A stretch of DNA of 64,000 nt from Adiantum capillus-veneris (lineage: Eukaryota; Streptophyta; Polypodiopsida; Polypodiales; Pteridaceae): contig CM043962.1 of assembly GCA_014529385.2 (NCBI GenBank), forward strand, positions 53,463,905 through 53,527,904, written 5' to 3'. Below are positions 48,647 to 60,050 of this stretch, in pieces (the first letter of the stretch is position 1; every line of letters starts with the position of its first letter). The position numbers and the translations under genes were made by a program. The notes under the pieces are model-generated. The model had not been told where the DNA came from. It saw only the letters and a program-made list of their open reading frames with translations, and did no database searches.

Positions 48647-49357
48647 CTCAACGAGCAAAGAAGGTGGGGCGGGAATCTTGGGGAAGAACGTGAAGGTCTC
48701 TCTCTCGTCTTTGGTTAGGAGAAAAAGGGAGAAGCTCTCGCTCTCTGTCATCCTCAACTAGCTAAGAGGCGGTCTCTCTCTCTCTCTTTATGAAATCTTA
48801 AGGAAGAGGAATCCGACTCCCTCCCAACGCATAAGAAGCAAGTAAGCTGATTCCATCGAACTCGGTAAGAGAATTCATCAAGGGCACACAGAGCTTGAAG
48901 ATAATTAAAGCAAATTTGCATCTTATTATTGGTAATTGAGTCAATAGGATAGAGAAATCTCTTGAGTGCTATTGAAGCAGGGAAACACCGACATAGAAAG
49001 ATAAAGTTTACAGAATCTAAGGTCAGTTGAGGCATATAAAGAGACAGGAGAAAATTTACATCACCATCATCAACTAATGTTTTATTAATCATTATGTTAA
49101 TTCCGATGTCGTTAACGGCCCATGTAATTGTAATGGGAGCCTAAACTCCTTGATTTCAGTGAACCTAAGTGTTGGTGCTGTTAAAATCCCGACTTGGCTA
49201 TTGCCAGCAGAATGTACTCAGAGCTTAAATTGATTGATTGAAGGTTACGGTGATTGACAGAGCCTTTTTCACCTGTTGTTCTTGTTCTCTTGACACCTCC
49301 CACAGCCAGAGGCCCGGTGCCTACCCGGCTCACATTTTGAACACATATCCCCCGATA

Positions 49358-49663
49358 ACGGTTGAGTGTGTATGGCTCAGACGCCTTATGGCTGATTTGG
49401 CTATTGGACAGGACACTGCCAACACTATCTACACTGACACTCATAGTGCATTGACAGTTGCAAGGAACCCAATTTTTCATGCTCACACAAAGCACATTGA
49501 GGTGCATTACCACTATGTTAGGGAGAGGCTCTCAGCACGAGAGACCATCTTGGCTTATGTTCCAACACAGGACAACCTTGCAGATCTTTTCACAAACGCT
49601 TTGTCTCGTGAGAAGCTCGAAGCTTTCCGCAAAGCTTTGGGCCTACTCCCCTTTGTGGTTTGA
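49358..49663 (+). pseudogene. Copia RNase H C-terminus (continuation)
   Basis: After the nested element the copia frame resumes: VECVWLRRLMADL, YTDTHSALTVARNPIFHAHTKHIEVHYHYVRE, YVPTQDNLADLFTNALSREKLEAFRKALGL and a stop at 49663. These are the last RNase H motifs (including the D of NLADLFT) of Ty1/copia pol. With 43914-44313 it makes up the whole domain, proving the insertion. The polypurine tract and 3' LTR follow within 75 bp. Confidence 0.95.
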
Positions 49664-49738
49664 TCATGTCCTCAGGGCATGGCACTTCCCTTTACTCATG
49701 TGCCAGATCTCGTTCACCGCATCACTCTAGGGGGGATT

Positions 49739-49963
49739 TGTTACCATATACATGTGGTAGTGATGTGTGTGAACACACTAGGACCACCGGGCCATTTTTT
49801 CCTCTTTAGGAGGTTTTTCCCCCCGAGCATTGAATATATGCCCATCACTCTAGGGCTATCTATATTTCCATTGCACACTAAGTAATACACTCTCTATTGT
49901 GTGTCTTGGCTTCCTTCGTCTTCTCCAAGCTATGTGCGTTTCTCTGCAACCCTAATTCCAAAA
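49739..49963 (+). repeat. 3' LTR of the copia element
   Basis: 225 bp, differing from the 5' LTR by about 20 scattered changes. It starts right after the AGGGGGGATT polypurine tract. Confidence 0.95.
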
Positions 49964-49983
49964 AGTGTTTCAAAGGCACTTAC

Positions 49984-50645
49984 CTGAGCACTCACCGAAG
50001 ACTGGCCAATCATGCATGGTCCACATGAGAATGCCTTGCACATGTAGATTCCGTCCGATTGTTTGGGACATATCAACTACATCAATTCCTGTCCACAAGA
50101 TCTAGAGCTCTTCTGTACTTTCCTAGGATGATCAGTGACAATAACAGATGGCCCTTCTTGATAGCTATCCATGGTATAATTAACCAGACAAATAGGCCAC
50201 GTGCTCCATGACGAACTCCGTAATCCGAATGGGTTTACTCCGTCCATTACCAGATCAAAGAGGATACCTCAAGGCTCGTTCTTAAATGTAGGCCAACTTT
50301 TCTCTATGTGCTTCCATGCACAAGAGTAACCACGTACCCGCATCACATCATCTACCGATCTAGTATTTGAGTGCCATGTCATCAAAGTGGCTATGGGCTT
50401 GCACATGAACATGCTCTTTATTCTAGGAATGATAGGAAAGTGTCGAAGGACCTTTGTAGGGATAAATTTTCCTTATGTGTCCTCTCTATACCTATTTGAT
50501 CCACAATTGAAACACTGTTCCAAATTCACATACTCATTGCAAAAAAGTATACAATCATTAGGACATGCATGTATTTTGTGATATTCCAGGCCCAAATTAG
50601 TAAGAATCTTTTTAGTGGTTGGATGGGTAGGCCCCTTGTTCACAT
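49984..50645 (-). pseudogene. CACTA transposase (Tnp2), exon before the copia-bearing intron
   Basis: The minus strand gives KKILTNLGLEYHKIHACPNDCILFCNEY, EQCFNCGSNRYRED, then KFIPTKVLRHFPIIPRIKSMF, MTWHS, and YSCAWKHIEKSWPTFKNEP, VMDGVNPFGLRSSSWSTWPICLVNY. These are core signatures of plant Tnp2 (CPNDC and CxxC pairs, FPIIPR, DGxNPFG). Two stops interrupt it (about 50478 and 50075). The 3' end is a donor, GCTCAG followed by GTAAGT, at 49984. The gene continues at 39716. Confidence 0.92.
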
Positions 50646-50698
50646 TATTGAACTGACCACATACAATTTATCATGCTTAGGATACAATATATTTACCT

Positions 50699-51265
50699 GA
50701 AAAGCTCTGCGACTGAGGCATCAGAACACCCGTAGACAGATTGCAAATTAAGCATTGCCAAAGCGGTACAAAGAAGTGAGATTTTTGCACCATTATAAAG
50801 CGGCATGCGTGCAAGAGTTTGCATCATCTCGCCCTCTTTATTGTTGCTATCATGCCGTCGGTATAGACAGGATGGTTGAGGTTGGTCTGCAGTATTGCGT
50901 TGAATGTTTTCATCTTCTATGTTTTCAATGGTGGAATCCATGTCAAAGAACGTGTCTAGCCTCTGCTCCATCTCTACTTCTTGGAATGCCACATCAGATA
51001 TTGGTTGGGAGGACTCAATCGATGGCTTTTCGTTTGAAAATCCTCTTCTCTGGGATGAAGTTGGACAATATCTACTTGCGGAGTTTAATCTATCGTCTCT
51101 AGACCAGGAGATTGATAGCGCAGGTCTTGTAGTTATTCTATCAAAAAGAGACTATTATTGCGTATGCGTTGGTTGTAGATTTTTCGTTTTCAAAAGATCT
51201 GATGCTTGCAATGCGCACAAGGACACACCATCCTATCGTCCATACTTTATTTACCAACAATGCAA
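50699..51265 (-). pseudogene. CACTA transposase N-terminal exon
   Basis: It begins near 51248 with DRMVCPCAHCKHQIF, the Cys-x-Cys-x2-Cys transposase-associated domain of plant CACTA proteins. It then passes through EVEMEQRLDTFFDMD (50692-50992 frame) to ARMPLYNGAKISLLCTALAMLNLQSVYGCSDASVAEL. This corresponds to the PLYEGA...LR.LNLK..YG.S...F..LL region of Tnp2. The exon ends in a splice donor CAG-GTAAAT at 50699. Frameshift or stop near 51190. Confidence 0.82.
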
Positions 51266-51319
51266 CAAATAATTAAAATACTCTAGTTGTTATAACTACA
51301 CACTACTAGCTACATGACT

Positions 51320-52930
51320 ATACTTGACAACCTCACATTCTCTAGCTAGGCCCGATCCCCGCCGCCACCTCGGTCTAGAGGTGCACGGAGATTAGGACCA
51401 CAGGGTAATAATCTCGTCTTTATTGGTCAATGACTATATATTAAGGTTGTTGAAGTCTGTGTGCACTTTTGAAATCTGATTACGTTATTTTACTTTGTTT
51501 ATCAATTTTCGTTTGTATTTTGAAGTACACAAGGTGCTTTTGAAGTCCAATTGCGGTTTTTCAACTATTTGCCGCTAGCTCTAACAATCTCACATTCTCT
51601 AGCCATGCCCGATCCCCCCACACCTGGGTCTAGAGGTGCATAGAGATTAGGACCACAGCGTGAATGACTATATATTAGTGTTTTTGAAGTCTGTGTGAGC
51701 TTTTGAAGTCCAATTGCGCTAGCGCTTTTCAAACCTATAACCTAAACCTAACCTATAACCCATAACCTAACCTGACCTATAACCAAATTAAACCTAACCT
51801 ATAACCTCACCTATAACATAACATAATCGAAGTCCGTTTGCGTTTTTTGAAGTACCGTTTGCGTTTTTTTCTACTTTTTGCCCCTAGCTCTAACCTAACT
51901 TATTATCTAGACTAACTATAACCTAAACCTAATCTAACCTAACATAACTTAGAACATACAAACTAACCTATAACCTATAGCCTAACCTATAACCTTAACC
52001 TAACCTAACGAAGTCTGTTTGTATGTTTAGAAGTACACGAGTCCATTTGCATTTTTTTTACTAGTAATTTACCGCTAGCTCTAACCTAACCTATAATCTA
52101 ACCTAACCTAACCTAACATAACCCTAAACCTAATCCTAACCTATAAGCTAACCTAAGCGAAGTCCGTTTGCGTTGTACACGAGCCATCTTTAAAGTCCGT
52201 TTGCGTTTTTTCTACTATTAATTTGTCGCTAGCTCTAACCTAACATATAATCTAACCTAGCATATAACGGTAAACCTAACCTAACCTAACATAACCCTAA
52301 ATCTAAACCTAACCTATAGGCTAACCTAACTGAAGTCCGTTTGCGTTTTTTGAAGTGCACGAGTCATCTTCGAAGTCCGTTTGCGTTTTTTCTACTATTA
52401 GTTTGCCATTAGCTCTACCCTAACCTATAATCTAACCTAATATATAACATAAACCCAAGCTAACCTAGCATAATCTATTCCCTAACCTATAGCCTAAACC
52501 TAACCTAACCGAAGTCTCTTTGCGGTTTTTAAAGTACACTAATCATCTTCGAAGTCCGTTTGTGTTTTTTCTACTATTAATTTGTCCCTATATCTAACCT
52601 AACCTATAATCTAACCTAACTTGTAACCTAAACCTAAACCTAACCTATAATTTAACATATAACTTAGCCTATAACCTAACATAATCGAAGTCCGTTTGCG
52701 TTTTTTGAAGTACACGAGTCATCTTCGAAGTCCGTTTGTATACGTTTTTTCTACTATTAAATTGCCCCTAGCTCTAACCTAACATAATCTATAACCTAAA
52801 CCTAACCTATAACCTAATCTAGCATAACCTATAACCTACCTAGCCTATAACCTAAACCAAACCTATAACCTAACAGAATCAAAGTCCGTTTGTGTTTTTT
52901 CTACTATTTGTTGCTAGCTCTTTTCCTAAC
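51320..52930. repeat. Telomere-like satellite, ~150-190-bp monomers
   Basis: Each monomer joins a conserved box (GAAGTCCGTTTGCGTTTTTT, then CTACTATTAATTTG and GCTAGCTCTAACC) to an array of CCTAACCTATAA-type heptamers and octamers. The CTACTATT box occurs at about 51870, 52058, 52212, 52392, 52570, 52751 and 52899, giving spacings of 148-188 bp. The left part (51330 and 51583) shows a 255-bp higher-order duplication with TCTAGAGGTGCA and GATTAGGACCACAG. The heptamers resemble the plant telomere CCCTAAA but are not that sequence. It lies in the right part of the CACTA element. Confidence 0.88.
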
Positions 52931-52939
52931 CTATAACCG

Positions 52940-53150
52940 ACACAATCTTGCATGGTGAATGGTGTGGATTCTAATCCAACCATTGCCGCTATCAAGGTGA
53001 TATTTTAAATAGATCTTCCTTTTATGAAACCTTGTCGGTAAGGAGTGATACCCTTTTCTAGAGTGAGAGAGAGTCTTAGGGCAATTGACTTGGCAATAAT
53101 TTTGTGAGCTACCGACATCATGGTTCTAAGCTGCCAATGTTTCAGTTGGG
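52940..53150 (-). pseudogene. LINE reverse-transcriptase fragment inside the satellite
   Basis: The minus strand reads LRTMMSVAHKIIAKSIALRLSLTLEKGITPYRQGFIKGRSI-stop-NITLIA. This fits the non-LTR RT segment RPISL...YKIxAKxIAxRLxxxLxxxIxxxQxGFxxGRxIxxN of plant LINEs, just before the palm. Only about 65 residues remain. No other LINE domain is next to it, and the telomere-like array flanks both sides. Confidence 0.7.
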
Positions 53151-53164
53151 AGCATCCTTTTTTT

Positions 53165-53560
53165 TCCGAACCAAACATATAACCTAAACATTAGTTAACT
53201 TAACCTAACCTTTTACGTAAATACAACCTACAAACTAACCTAACCCAACCTATAACCTAGCATGTTGCCTAAACCTAACCTATAATTTAGCTAACTTAGC
53301 CTATAACCTATAACTTAAACCTAACCTAGAACTTAATCTGGATGGTAATATAACCTAATTAACGTCCTATAACCTAACCTATAAATCAACCTAACATATA
53401 TATAACCTAATCTAACCTATAACATAAACCTAATCTAACTTAGCTTAGCCTAACGTATAATTAACATAATTTAACTTATAACCTAGCTATAACGTAACAT
53501 AACCTATAACTTATACTAAACCTAACTGAAACCTATAACCTAAACCTCATCAATCGATCG
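53165..53560. repeat. CCTAACC/TATAACC degenerate array without the box
   Basis: A further 400 bp of the same CCTAACCTATAA-like units, here lacking the GAAGTCCG box, to about 53548. From 53560 to 53780 the sequence changes to repeats of CATAATTTCAAAACA type. Confidence 0.85.
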
Positions 53561-53999
53561 CATAATTTTGAAAACGACATAATTCAAAACGAAATTTCTT
53601 CATAACATAATTTCAAAACAACATGACAAGATGGTAATGTAATTTCATAACTTAATTTCAAAGCATAATTTCAAAATAAAATTACCCCAAACCATAATTT
53701 CACAACACAAACCATAATTTCAAAACAATTTTTGTCCAAGGCATTATTTCTAAACAAAGTGGGATAAAAACTTAAAGCATGAAATTTTATTTTGTCAATA
53801 TACAAATTAATTTAATATGAATTAAAATTTTGAGCACTCACATGCAGTCTATTTGAGCAATAAAGGGTCTTGAAAATGTTCTTGAACCTGCAAAAACACA
53901 CACACACTATGTTAAACCCTAAACCCTAAACCTACAAGCAAACCTGAAAAGCATCTAACCTTGGTGCTAGAGAGTAGTCCACAAGCAATATTTTCACCT
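53561..53999. other. AT-rich stretch with ATAATTTCAAAAC repeats and a telomere motif
   Basis: Short repeats around ATAATTTCAAAACA run from 53575 to 53760. At about 53913-53930 are two perfect plant telomere units (CCCTAAACCCTAAA), a motif also known as a telo-box near plant genes. Confidence 0.6.
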
Positions 54000-54339
54000 C
54001 CCGCAAGTAGTTAGGCAACATATCTGCAGTAGGTGAGGAGAAGGAGTGCAAGAGAAGAGGGGCAAAAACTAGAGAAATGCACAGGGAAAGATTGGCGGGT
54101 TTGTTTTTGCAAGTTCCATTGGTATAGGCATCGGTTCAGGCGTCGAAAAATTCATCTATACAGACGTCGAAAGAGACATCGGTATAGGTGCCGGAAGATA
54201 GATCGAAATCTACATCGAAAATTCAAAAATGTAATTTTTTATAAAATTTCATCTCCCTCCATACTTACCTATACATATACCGACGTCCGCGATTAACGTC
54301 GGTAATTTGACGCCGGAATTGAAGCGACCTCTTGTAGTG
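54000..54339 (-). repeat. CACTA terminal and subterminal region
   Basis: The terminus read on the minus strand is CACTACAAGAGGTCGC. Inside it ACCGATG/ACCGACG and GGCACC-type motifs recur every 20-30 bp in both directions between 54110 and 54320, as expected for transposase-binding subterminal repeats. Confidence 0.75.
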
Positions 54340-55033
54340 AATGCACACATTTGGCCTAAGAAACTAGCAACATTAAGAAAGCTATACTTGCTACACTAAA
54401 ATGTCTCGTATTCTTTTGCAATTGAAAAAGACAGCCATCGTTGTATATTATGCTATATAGGATACTAGGTGCCCCAAAATTCAAGGAAGATTAGCTTTAT
54501 GTTAACATGCCACTTACACAATCAGAATTGGATTTGTATATCAAGAAAGCCACCCAAAAAATCATAAAAAGTGCTAAATTTGAAAAAAAAAGGATTAAGC
54601 TATTATTGTAATGTGTTCATAACTTTCAACTTAATTCTCCTTAGAAGCATCAGAACATGTTGAGAACTACTCAGGCTTATTATTTAAAAATCTAAACCTC
54701 ACAAACATGAATTTTAGAATGGTATAGTTGAAAAACTTTTTTAAAAATCCAAACACAGGATTCATTTTTTCCACAGTTTAGGTTAATGATGAGATCAATA
54801 CTCCCAAAAAATGTCAAGTTTTTTTCAGTTCATATGGCAACTTTGTGGGCATATAGCACCTAGTAATTCATTTTCAACCTCTTCAAATAATTCAGTAAAA
54901 TGATCAATTAAAAGGACATAAAAGTGTCTCAGGACATAAAGGACGTGTCCCATTACCAACCTAGTGTTAAGAGTAGAGCTCCATGGTGTGAGCTAGGCAC
55001 AAAACCTCGTACATGGGCCACCAGTCTCCGCGT
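54340..55033. other. Unassigned AT-rich stretch right of the CACTA end
   Basis: No gene or repeat recognised. The first bases AAT could be the 3-bp target duplication of the CACTA element, but the partner end is gone. Confidence 0.4.
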
Positions 55034-55159
55034 TCATTGGACTAGACCCCTTGGCAAAGCAACTCCATGTATAATAGCGTCACGAAATGACTTGCTATGG
55101 ATAATCCTCTTAGACAGTTCGACAGGCATCACCTTGAGCGCATCTGCGTCCACCGCCAT
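55034..55159 (-). CDS. Small ORF, possible first exon of a host gene
   Basis: A 41-residue frame starts MAVDADALKVMPVELSKRI and continues with HSKSFRDAIIHGVALPRG to a TGA. The start context (GAAGCGATGGCG) is the classical strong plant context with GCG as second codon, and the sequence behind it on this strand is GC-rich like a promoter or 5' leader. The protein is not recognised. It could equally be chance; no further exon was found downstream, where the sequence is AT-rich. Confidence 0.25.
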   Translation of the reverse strand: MAVDADALKVMPVELSKRIIHSKSFRDAIIHGVALPRGLVQ

Positions 55160-55379
55160 CGCTTCGAGCTAACGTTCGGTCCAAGCACCTTACAGACCAA
55201 GCTATTGCCTTGATTCACATGGAGTCTCTTTCTCTGTTTCTTTGTGTATCTTTGAAAAAAACAAGCTAGAAAAGCGCCTTGAAATTCATGAGATGAGACC
55301 TTTATAAAATAGTAAATCAAGGAATAAATCCAAAAGTATCACACGAGGGGTTAGTAGATTTTTCCTTTTCTATAGCCAA

Positions 55380-56250
55380 TTGATTGCCGGCGTGTGAACA
55401 GGCTCGAAGGTACAAGACACGTCTGTATGCCACCGGAATCCAAGATTGATTTGGCAGGGCGTGGGTAAACGAGGAGTAGCGTCGGTTGTGGTCCATCATC
55501 CTAAAATGGTGAAAGCGGAAGTTCAAAAGAGCGATCATCGATGCATTGTCTTTGTCCGGTCCTGCAAGGACAAGATGGGCGGACACCGGACAGTTAAAAG
55601 TTCACTGACTCCTGAGTTGTGACGACTCTCTTGACTCTTTGGGTCCCGAGTCTCGACTCTCGTGTGTCTCGTCTCGACGCGAGTCACCCGAACTCCCGAA
55701 GCTTGAGAACAAGGTCGTCGTGACTCGTTTACATAGCAGCTGCTGCACACAGTCGTACAGGGGGGCCCTGGCGCATCGGCAGCCGCAGGGTACACTACGA
55801 CAGAATTTTGGTTGCTTGCTACAGGCGCTCTTTCACCGCCGCGCTCTTCAGTCTGGACTCTGCAGCAGTCCAAGCAGCTTTCTTTTCTGCTTTACTAGTT
55901 CTAGTACAGTGCGCGGTTTTGCTTGAAAGTATTCACAATTTCACTGGCTTTCTGTCGCGTGTGGACGGTGTATGCATCAGTCCAGCGCGGACTGCAGCTA
56001 GTGGGTGGTCCAGGTGGCCTTGGTCACCACGTGTCAGGTTTGGGTACCACGGTGGTCCAGGAAATCCAGAAATTGAGATTGCGTTTTCTCGCAGGCTTTA
56101 GAAGTCAGTAGAGCGGCAGCAACAGCCTGCGTGCCTGTACGACCACCAGTGATCAATTGAATATCTGGATCATGGGAGAGCGACGCATGTGGGACTATTG
56201 CTGTATCGATAGAGCGCCACGAGGCTGAGGCGCGCGTGGTCATTGTATGT
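55380..56250. other. GC-rich island without assigned gene
   Basis: Base composition rises clearly here, with many CpG (TCTCGTCTCGACGCGAG near 55667). Several overlapping open frames exist on both strands (for example 55808-56101 plus), but none is recognisable, and GC-rich DNA produces such frames by chance. It could be a host promoter or CpG island. Confidence 0.35.
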
Positions 56251-56929
56251 CGAAGGGGCAGCCAGGCTTTATTTATTTTACCCGTTTTTTAGCATTTTGT
56301 GCAAAAAATACACTAAATTAGCTCGAAATATGTAAAACTTCTTAAATTTCAACGGCAATGGTCAGTGTTCGCGAAAAATCATTTTCCCAAACATACAAAA
56401 TGCCTTTCCTTGAATTTGCCATGAGGAAAATTTAAAACACTAGGTTACTTTTTTAGGTTTTTACACTATTTTTCTCTATTTTGGGGCTCAACCGGCATTT
56501 TGGAAATTGAAAACGGCACGATAGTAAGCTGAGACACATTTTTCCGGAACACTGGCAACGGTGCCCATAAAAATTCTACCCGGCGAGTCAGTGCTCACTA
56601 AACATTTTGGTCGTCTAATAGTCCTAAGGATCAAGTGCTCACTAAGGCCTTTGATGTCCCTAGGGAGGGGGATAAGACTGACCCATCTCGTAAGCACATG
56701 CAATCGGGGATATCTACAAGGGTATAATAAGTGAAATACCAAAGATTATTATGAGCTCGACTAACCAAGACAATATTTCAATAGAAAAGCTCCTCAATAT
56801 ATACACGATGAGAGACTAAGCGGGGACTAAGCAAGACAATATTTCAAAAAAATAGCTCCTAATTGCATACAAGGTTCTGAAGCTCTTTGGAGATACTATA
56901 AAGAGCTTCCCAAGAATGAAGGAACTAGG
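56251..56929. other. Unassigned stretch with a ~70-bp partial duplication
   Basis: AAGACAATATTTCAATAGAAAAGCTCCT (split by mismatches) at 56765 recurs near 56835. Otherwise nothing was recognised. Confidence 0.4.
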
Positions 56930-57491
56930 TTATGAGGGGTGAACACAATTTGTAAATGACCTTGGATCAAGCTTTCCATTTAATTGATTATTGTACCTCT
57001 CAAGCAGAGGGAGGATTGGAAGTTCAAGAGCATCTTGGATGGATCTTCTTATTTGGTAGACGATTGGAGTGAGGCTCCATGTTTGAAATATTGGACCGTG
57101 CTAATAGAGTCACTACCAAAAAGCCATGAGTTCTTGTGTATCCACATTGTCCATAACAAAAGAGCTCTAACAGAGTGCCAAAGGACAATGTACTCTACAT
57201 CATGGCACTCAGCCAACATAAACTCCTTCCAATAGTTGAGAATGAAATTGACAAACCCCTATATGAAAAAGTTGCAGTAAATGCTTGTTAGCAGGACCAT
57301 GGAAAAAGGGATGTACAATGGTCTCCTCATCAACTTTACATCCAACACATAGACCATTGCCTATACCACACCATTTTGCCTTGCTAGTAGCCATAGAGCC
57401 CTAGCTAGTACTCGCCTCCATAAGAGGGTGGCCTACTTGCTAGATGAGAAAAAGGTCCAAAGATTTTTGAACATGTATCTCCATTCAGACC
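56930..57491 (-). pseudogene. LINE zf-RVT region (downstream part of a split LINE)
   Basis: The minus strand gives LASRPPSYGG (57430), MATSKAKWCGIGNGLCVGCKVDEETIVHPFFHGP at 57394-57290. This is the zinc-binding region (C-x2-C, E-T-x2-H, F-F-x-C/G-P) found at the C-terminus of plant LINE reverse transcriptases. The last Cys is Gly. It continues weakly to about 57000. The upstream part of the same LINE lies to the right of the Ty3 element, at 63343-63960. Confidence 0.75.
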
Positions 57492-57496
57492 TAGAC

Positions 57497-57648
57497 TGTC
57501 AGGACACCAGCAAGGCCGGACTAGAGAAGGGCAAGGCCAAGCTAGGCAGTGTGGAAAGGGAGTCCAACTAGGGCAAAGGGCCAAGGGCCATGCATATAGT
57601 GGGTGGTTGGGTGGTGCACTCCTATGTTCTAGTTCCCCTTGTCTAACA
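57497..57648 (+). repeat. 5' LTR (152 bp) and adjacent primer-binding site
   Basis: It differs from the 3' LTR by about a dozen substitutions and a 20-bp block (AGGGCAAGGCCAAGCT region) missing there. The primer site TTGGTGTCAAGAGC lies at 57649-57662; compared with TGGTATCAGAGC it has a substitution and an inserted base. Confidence 0.93.
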
Positions 57649-57662
57649 TTGGTGTCAAGAGC

Positions 57663-58443
57663 TTGGTTCTTTTTTGGGAAAGGCACATGCATCCGTGAAG
57701 GAGGGGAGCCACACAAACTTGCATGAGCAAGTTGCATATCGGGGTCAAGGAACCGTGGAGCACCTCTCCTGTGAGGAGGACGACAAGCCGAAAATCGGTG
57801 GGCAACCCCCCTTGCAAGGAGGAGCCGTCGAGGTGGGACCTGCACCAAACCCAACCCTTGCGGGCTCTACGACATCGCGCTGGGCGGGGGAGTGTTTCGC
57901 GACCCAGAGCCGAAGCCCCTTGCACAGCACAATGACCGCCATGGCCTCATCTCCTCCCTCGCGCGCTACTGTAAGCGGTCATAGCTGTTGAGCTTTTGTC
58001 TTTACACATGGCAAGGGCGCCCAACCCCTTGGGGGTTAGTGGCCAACCCTTTTTTTTTCAAGAACAAGAGATGGTACCCACAGTGGGGTACCCCCCCCCC
58101 TCCCTCGTGTGCGGATTCGGCAAGGCATAGCATCTCGACACGGCCGGCAGAAACTTCGACACACAAATTCTCTGCGTATTACTGGCAAAAATTTGGAAAT
58201 TTAATCAAAGCATTCCGACGGGAGCTCAAAGTAACATTATATTCCAAAATCAATTAACGGTTGCAAGCATAATTGACTCGGCTACCAAGGAATTAAGGAA
58301 TTCCCTATACGGCGGACATTTTCGGATCAATTTCCATCGGGATACTATCGATTTTGATGGAATTAGCAAGGCTAATTACAATTTGCAAGTGCTCTCAATC
58401 TTAGGTATTTTTATGACTATTCCTTGCATTGCATCGTGTCTCC
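57663..58443 (+). other. 5' untranslated region of the Ty3 element
   Basis: 780 bp between primer site and gag, GC-rich up to about 58150. Overlapping open frames on both strands are not recognisable and are best read as leader sequence. A run of ten C lies at 58090-58100. Confidence 0.5.
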
Positions 58444-60050
58444 ATGGATTCAGATATCAATATGACCTTTGATTTTGAGCAAAGTACGTCTGATCCTGCC
58501 CATGATGGCCCGCGGTCGGATCTCCTCTCAAGGAGAATACCCACGACGCTACGGCAGGTGATGACACTGATGAATTGCTCGATATTCAAGAATTTCGTGT
58601 ACTTCTGACCCGCATGTCAGTCATGGATGAAAACTTAAAAGCTTTAAATGAAAATGTTACTAAACTATCCACATTAGTGATTCAATTAATGCAACAGTAG
58701 TCCAAGGGTACTGTTGACATGCACATGCATGAGCACGTTGCTACACAAGGTCAAGGCCCTTCTAATCCAGGGCAAGGCCCAACTGCTGATACTTTGCACA
58801 CTCTCACTACAAAAGAGGTGGATGAGTTGTTGAAAAACACCAAACCATCGATTTTTAAGGGAGAAGACCGAGACCGCAATAAGGATGCAGTGAATATCTT
58901 TCTCAGCAAGTGGGATGGAATTCACGCCTTACGGCATACTCCGGACGTAGTAAGAGCTCTGCAAACGAGCTTAACTGTGGAAGACAAGGCCTACAAATGG
59001 TGGATGTCTCTCAAGGAGAAGAATATCATACCACAGAGTTGGGCAGCTTTTGAAGCTATGTTTAGCAAAGAAATTTTTCCTACAAATGAGGCAAATCGGA
59101 ATTGGACGACTTGGGACACGTGTTCCATGTGCCAATACCCATCATTGCTTGAATATATATCTCACTATCGGGATGTTATCCTCAAGTTGGAAGGCTTAGA
59201 CAACCTTCAACAAGTACGGGAGTTTATACGAGGTCTGGCACCACAGCTTAAGAAGTACGTCAAGACCCAAGACCGTAAAACACTTGAGGAAGCCATAGTG
59301 AAAGTAGATATTCATGATGATCCAGATGAAAAGAAAGCACATAATATTCATGTGCCTACTAATACACATGGTAATACACACACTCAGTATGGGCACAATA
59401 GAAGGAAATCTATAGTTGTCAATTCAGATGCATCTAAAAAACCCAAGGGGTCCATGGGTCCTCTCTCTCCTGAGGACTTTGATAAAGCTAAGAAAGAGAA
59501 ATTATGTTTTCAACGTTTAGGAAGCAACCATGGAAAAAAGGATTGTCGCAAGGGGAAATCTGCTGCTCATGACAAGGAGAAAGCAGTGCACATGGTGCAA
59601 TTGCTACCTCTTGAGTCTTCCTCACGATTCTCTACAGTGGAAGTAACATACACAGAGGTAGTACATGAATGCTTTCTCACAGCTTCCATGTGGCAACAAA
59701 CCTTTAGACCACATGAGTTAGTACGTATGCATGGATCTCTGCAAGGCCGCAAGGTGCGCATCTTGGTAGATGACGATGCTACTCACCATTTCATCAATTA
59801 TGGATTGGTGAAAGAACTCAAATTGCCTCAAACTCTGAGTACCCACCACTACAAGGTAGAAATGTTGAATGGACATGATATCAAAATCTGGGATACTCAA
59901 TGCCGAGCTGTTCCATTGGAAGTACAAGGTTATTGCACATGCTTGGATTTTCAGGTTATGGACATGGAAAGGGCAGACATGGTTCTTGGTAGGGAGTGGT
60001 TGCATAGCCTAGGACCATCACTGAAGCTAGCTATGAGCACAATAGCTTGA
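58444..60050 (+). pseudogene. Gag and protease of the short-LTR Ty3 element
   Basis: The likely start is MDSDINMTFDFE at 58444, with a frame change near 58535 and a TAG for Gln at about 58698. From 58719 there is a 443-codon open frame. A coiled segment lies before it (LLTRMSVMDENLKALNENV). The capsid follows (KPSIFKGEDRDRNKDAVNIFLSKW, KAYKWWMSLKEK, WAAFEAMFSKEIFP, LEGLDNLQQVREFIRGL), then the knuckle CFQRLGSNHGKKDC, whose second Cys is Arg. The protease near residues 350-430 has LVDDDATHHFIN, with the usual D-S-G changed to D-D-D, and ADMVLGREWLHSLGP. Gag and protease are thus both altered at key residues although the frame is long. Confidence 0.9.

Noticed and set aside
51720-53548. A true telomere
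   Set aside because: The units are CCTAACC/TATAACC mixtures interrupted by unique boxes and a LINE fragment, not an uninterrupted CCCTAAA array at a chromosome end.
57405-57991. GC-rich open frames on both strands beside the 5' LTR
   Set aside because: They overlap the LTR, primer-binding site and leader of the Ty3 element; no protein family is recognisable.
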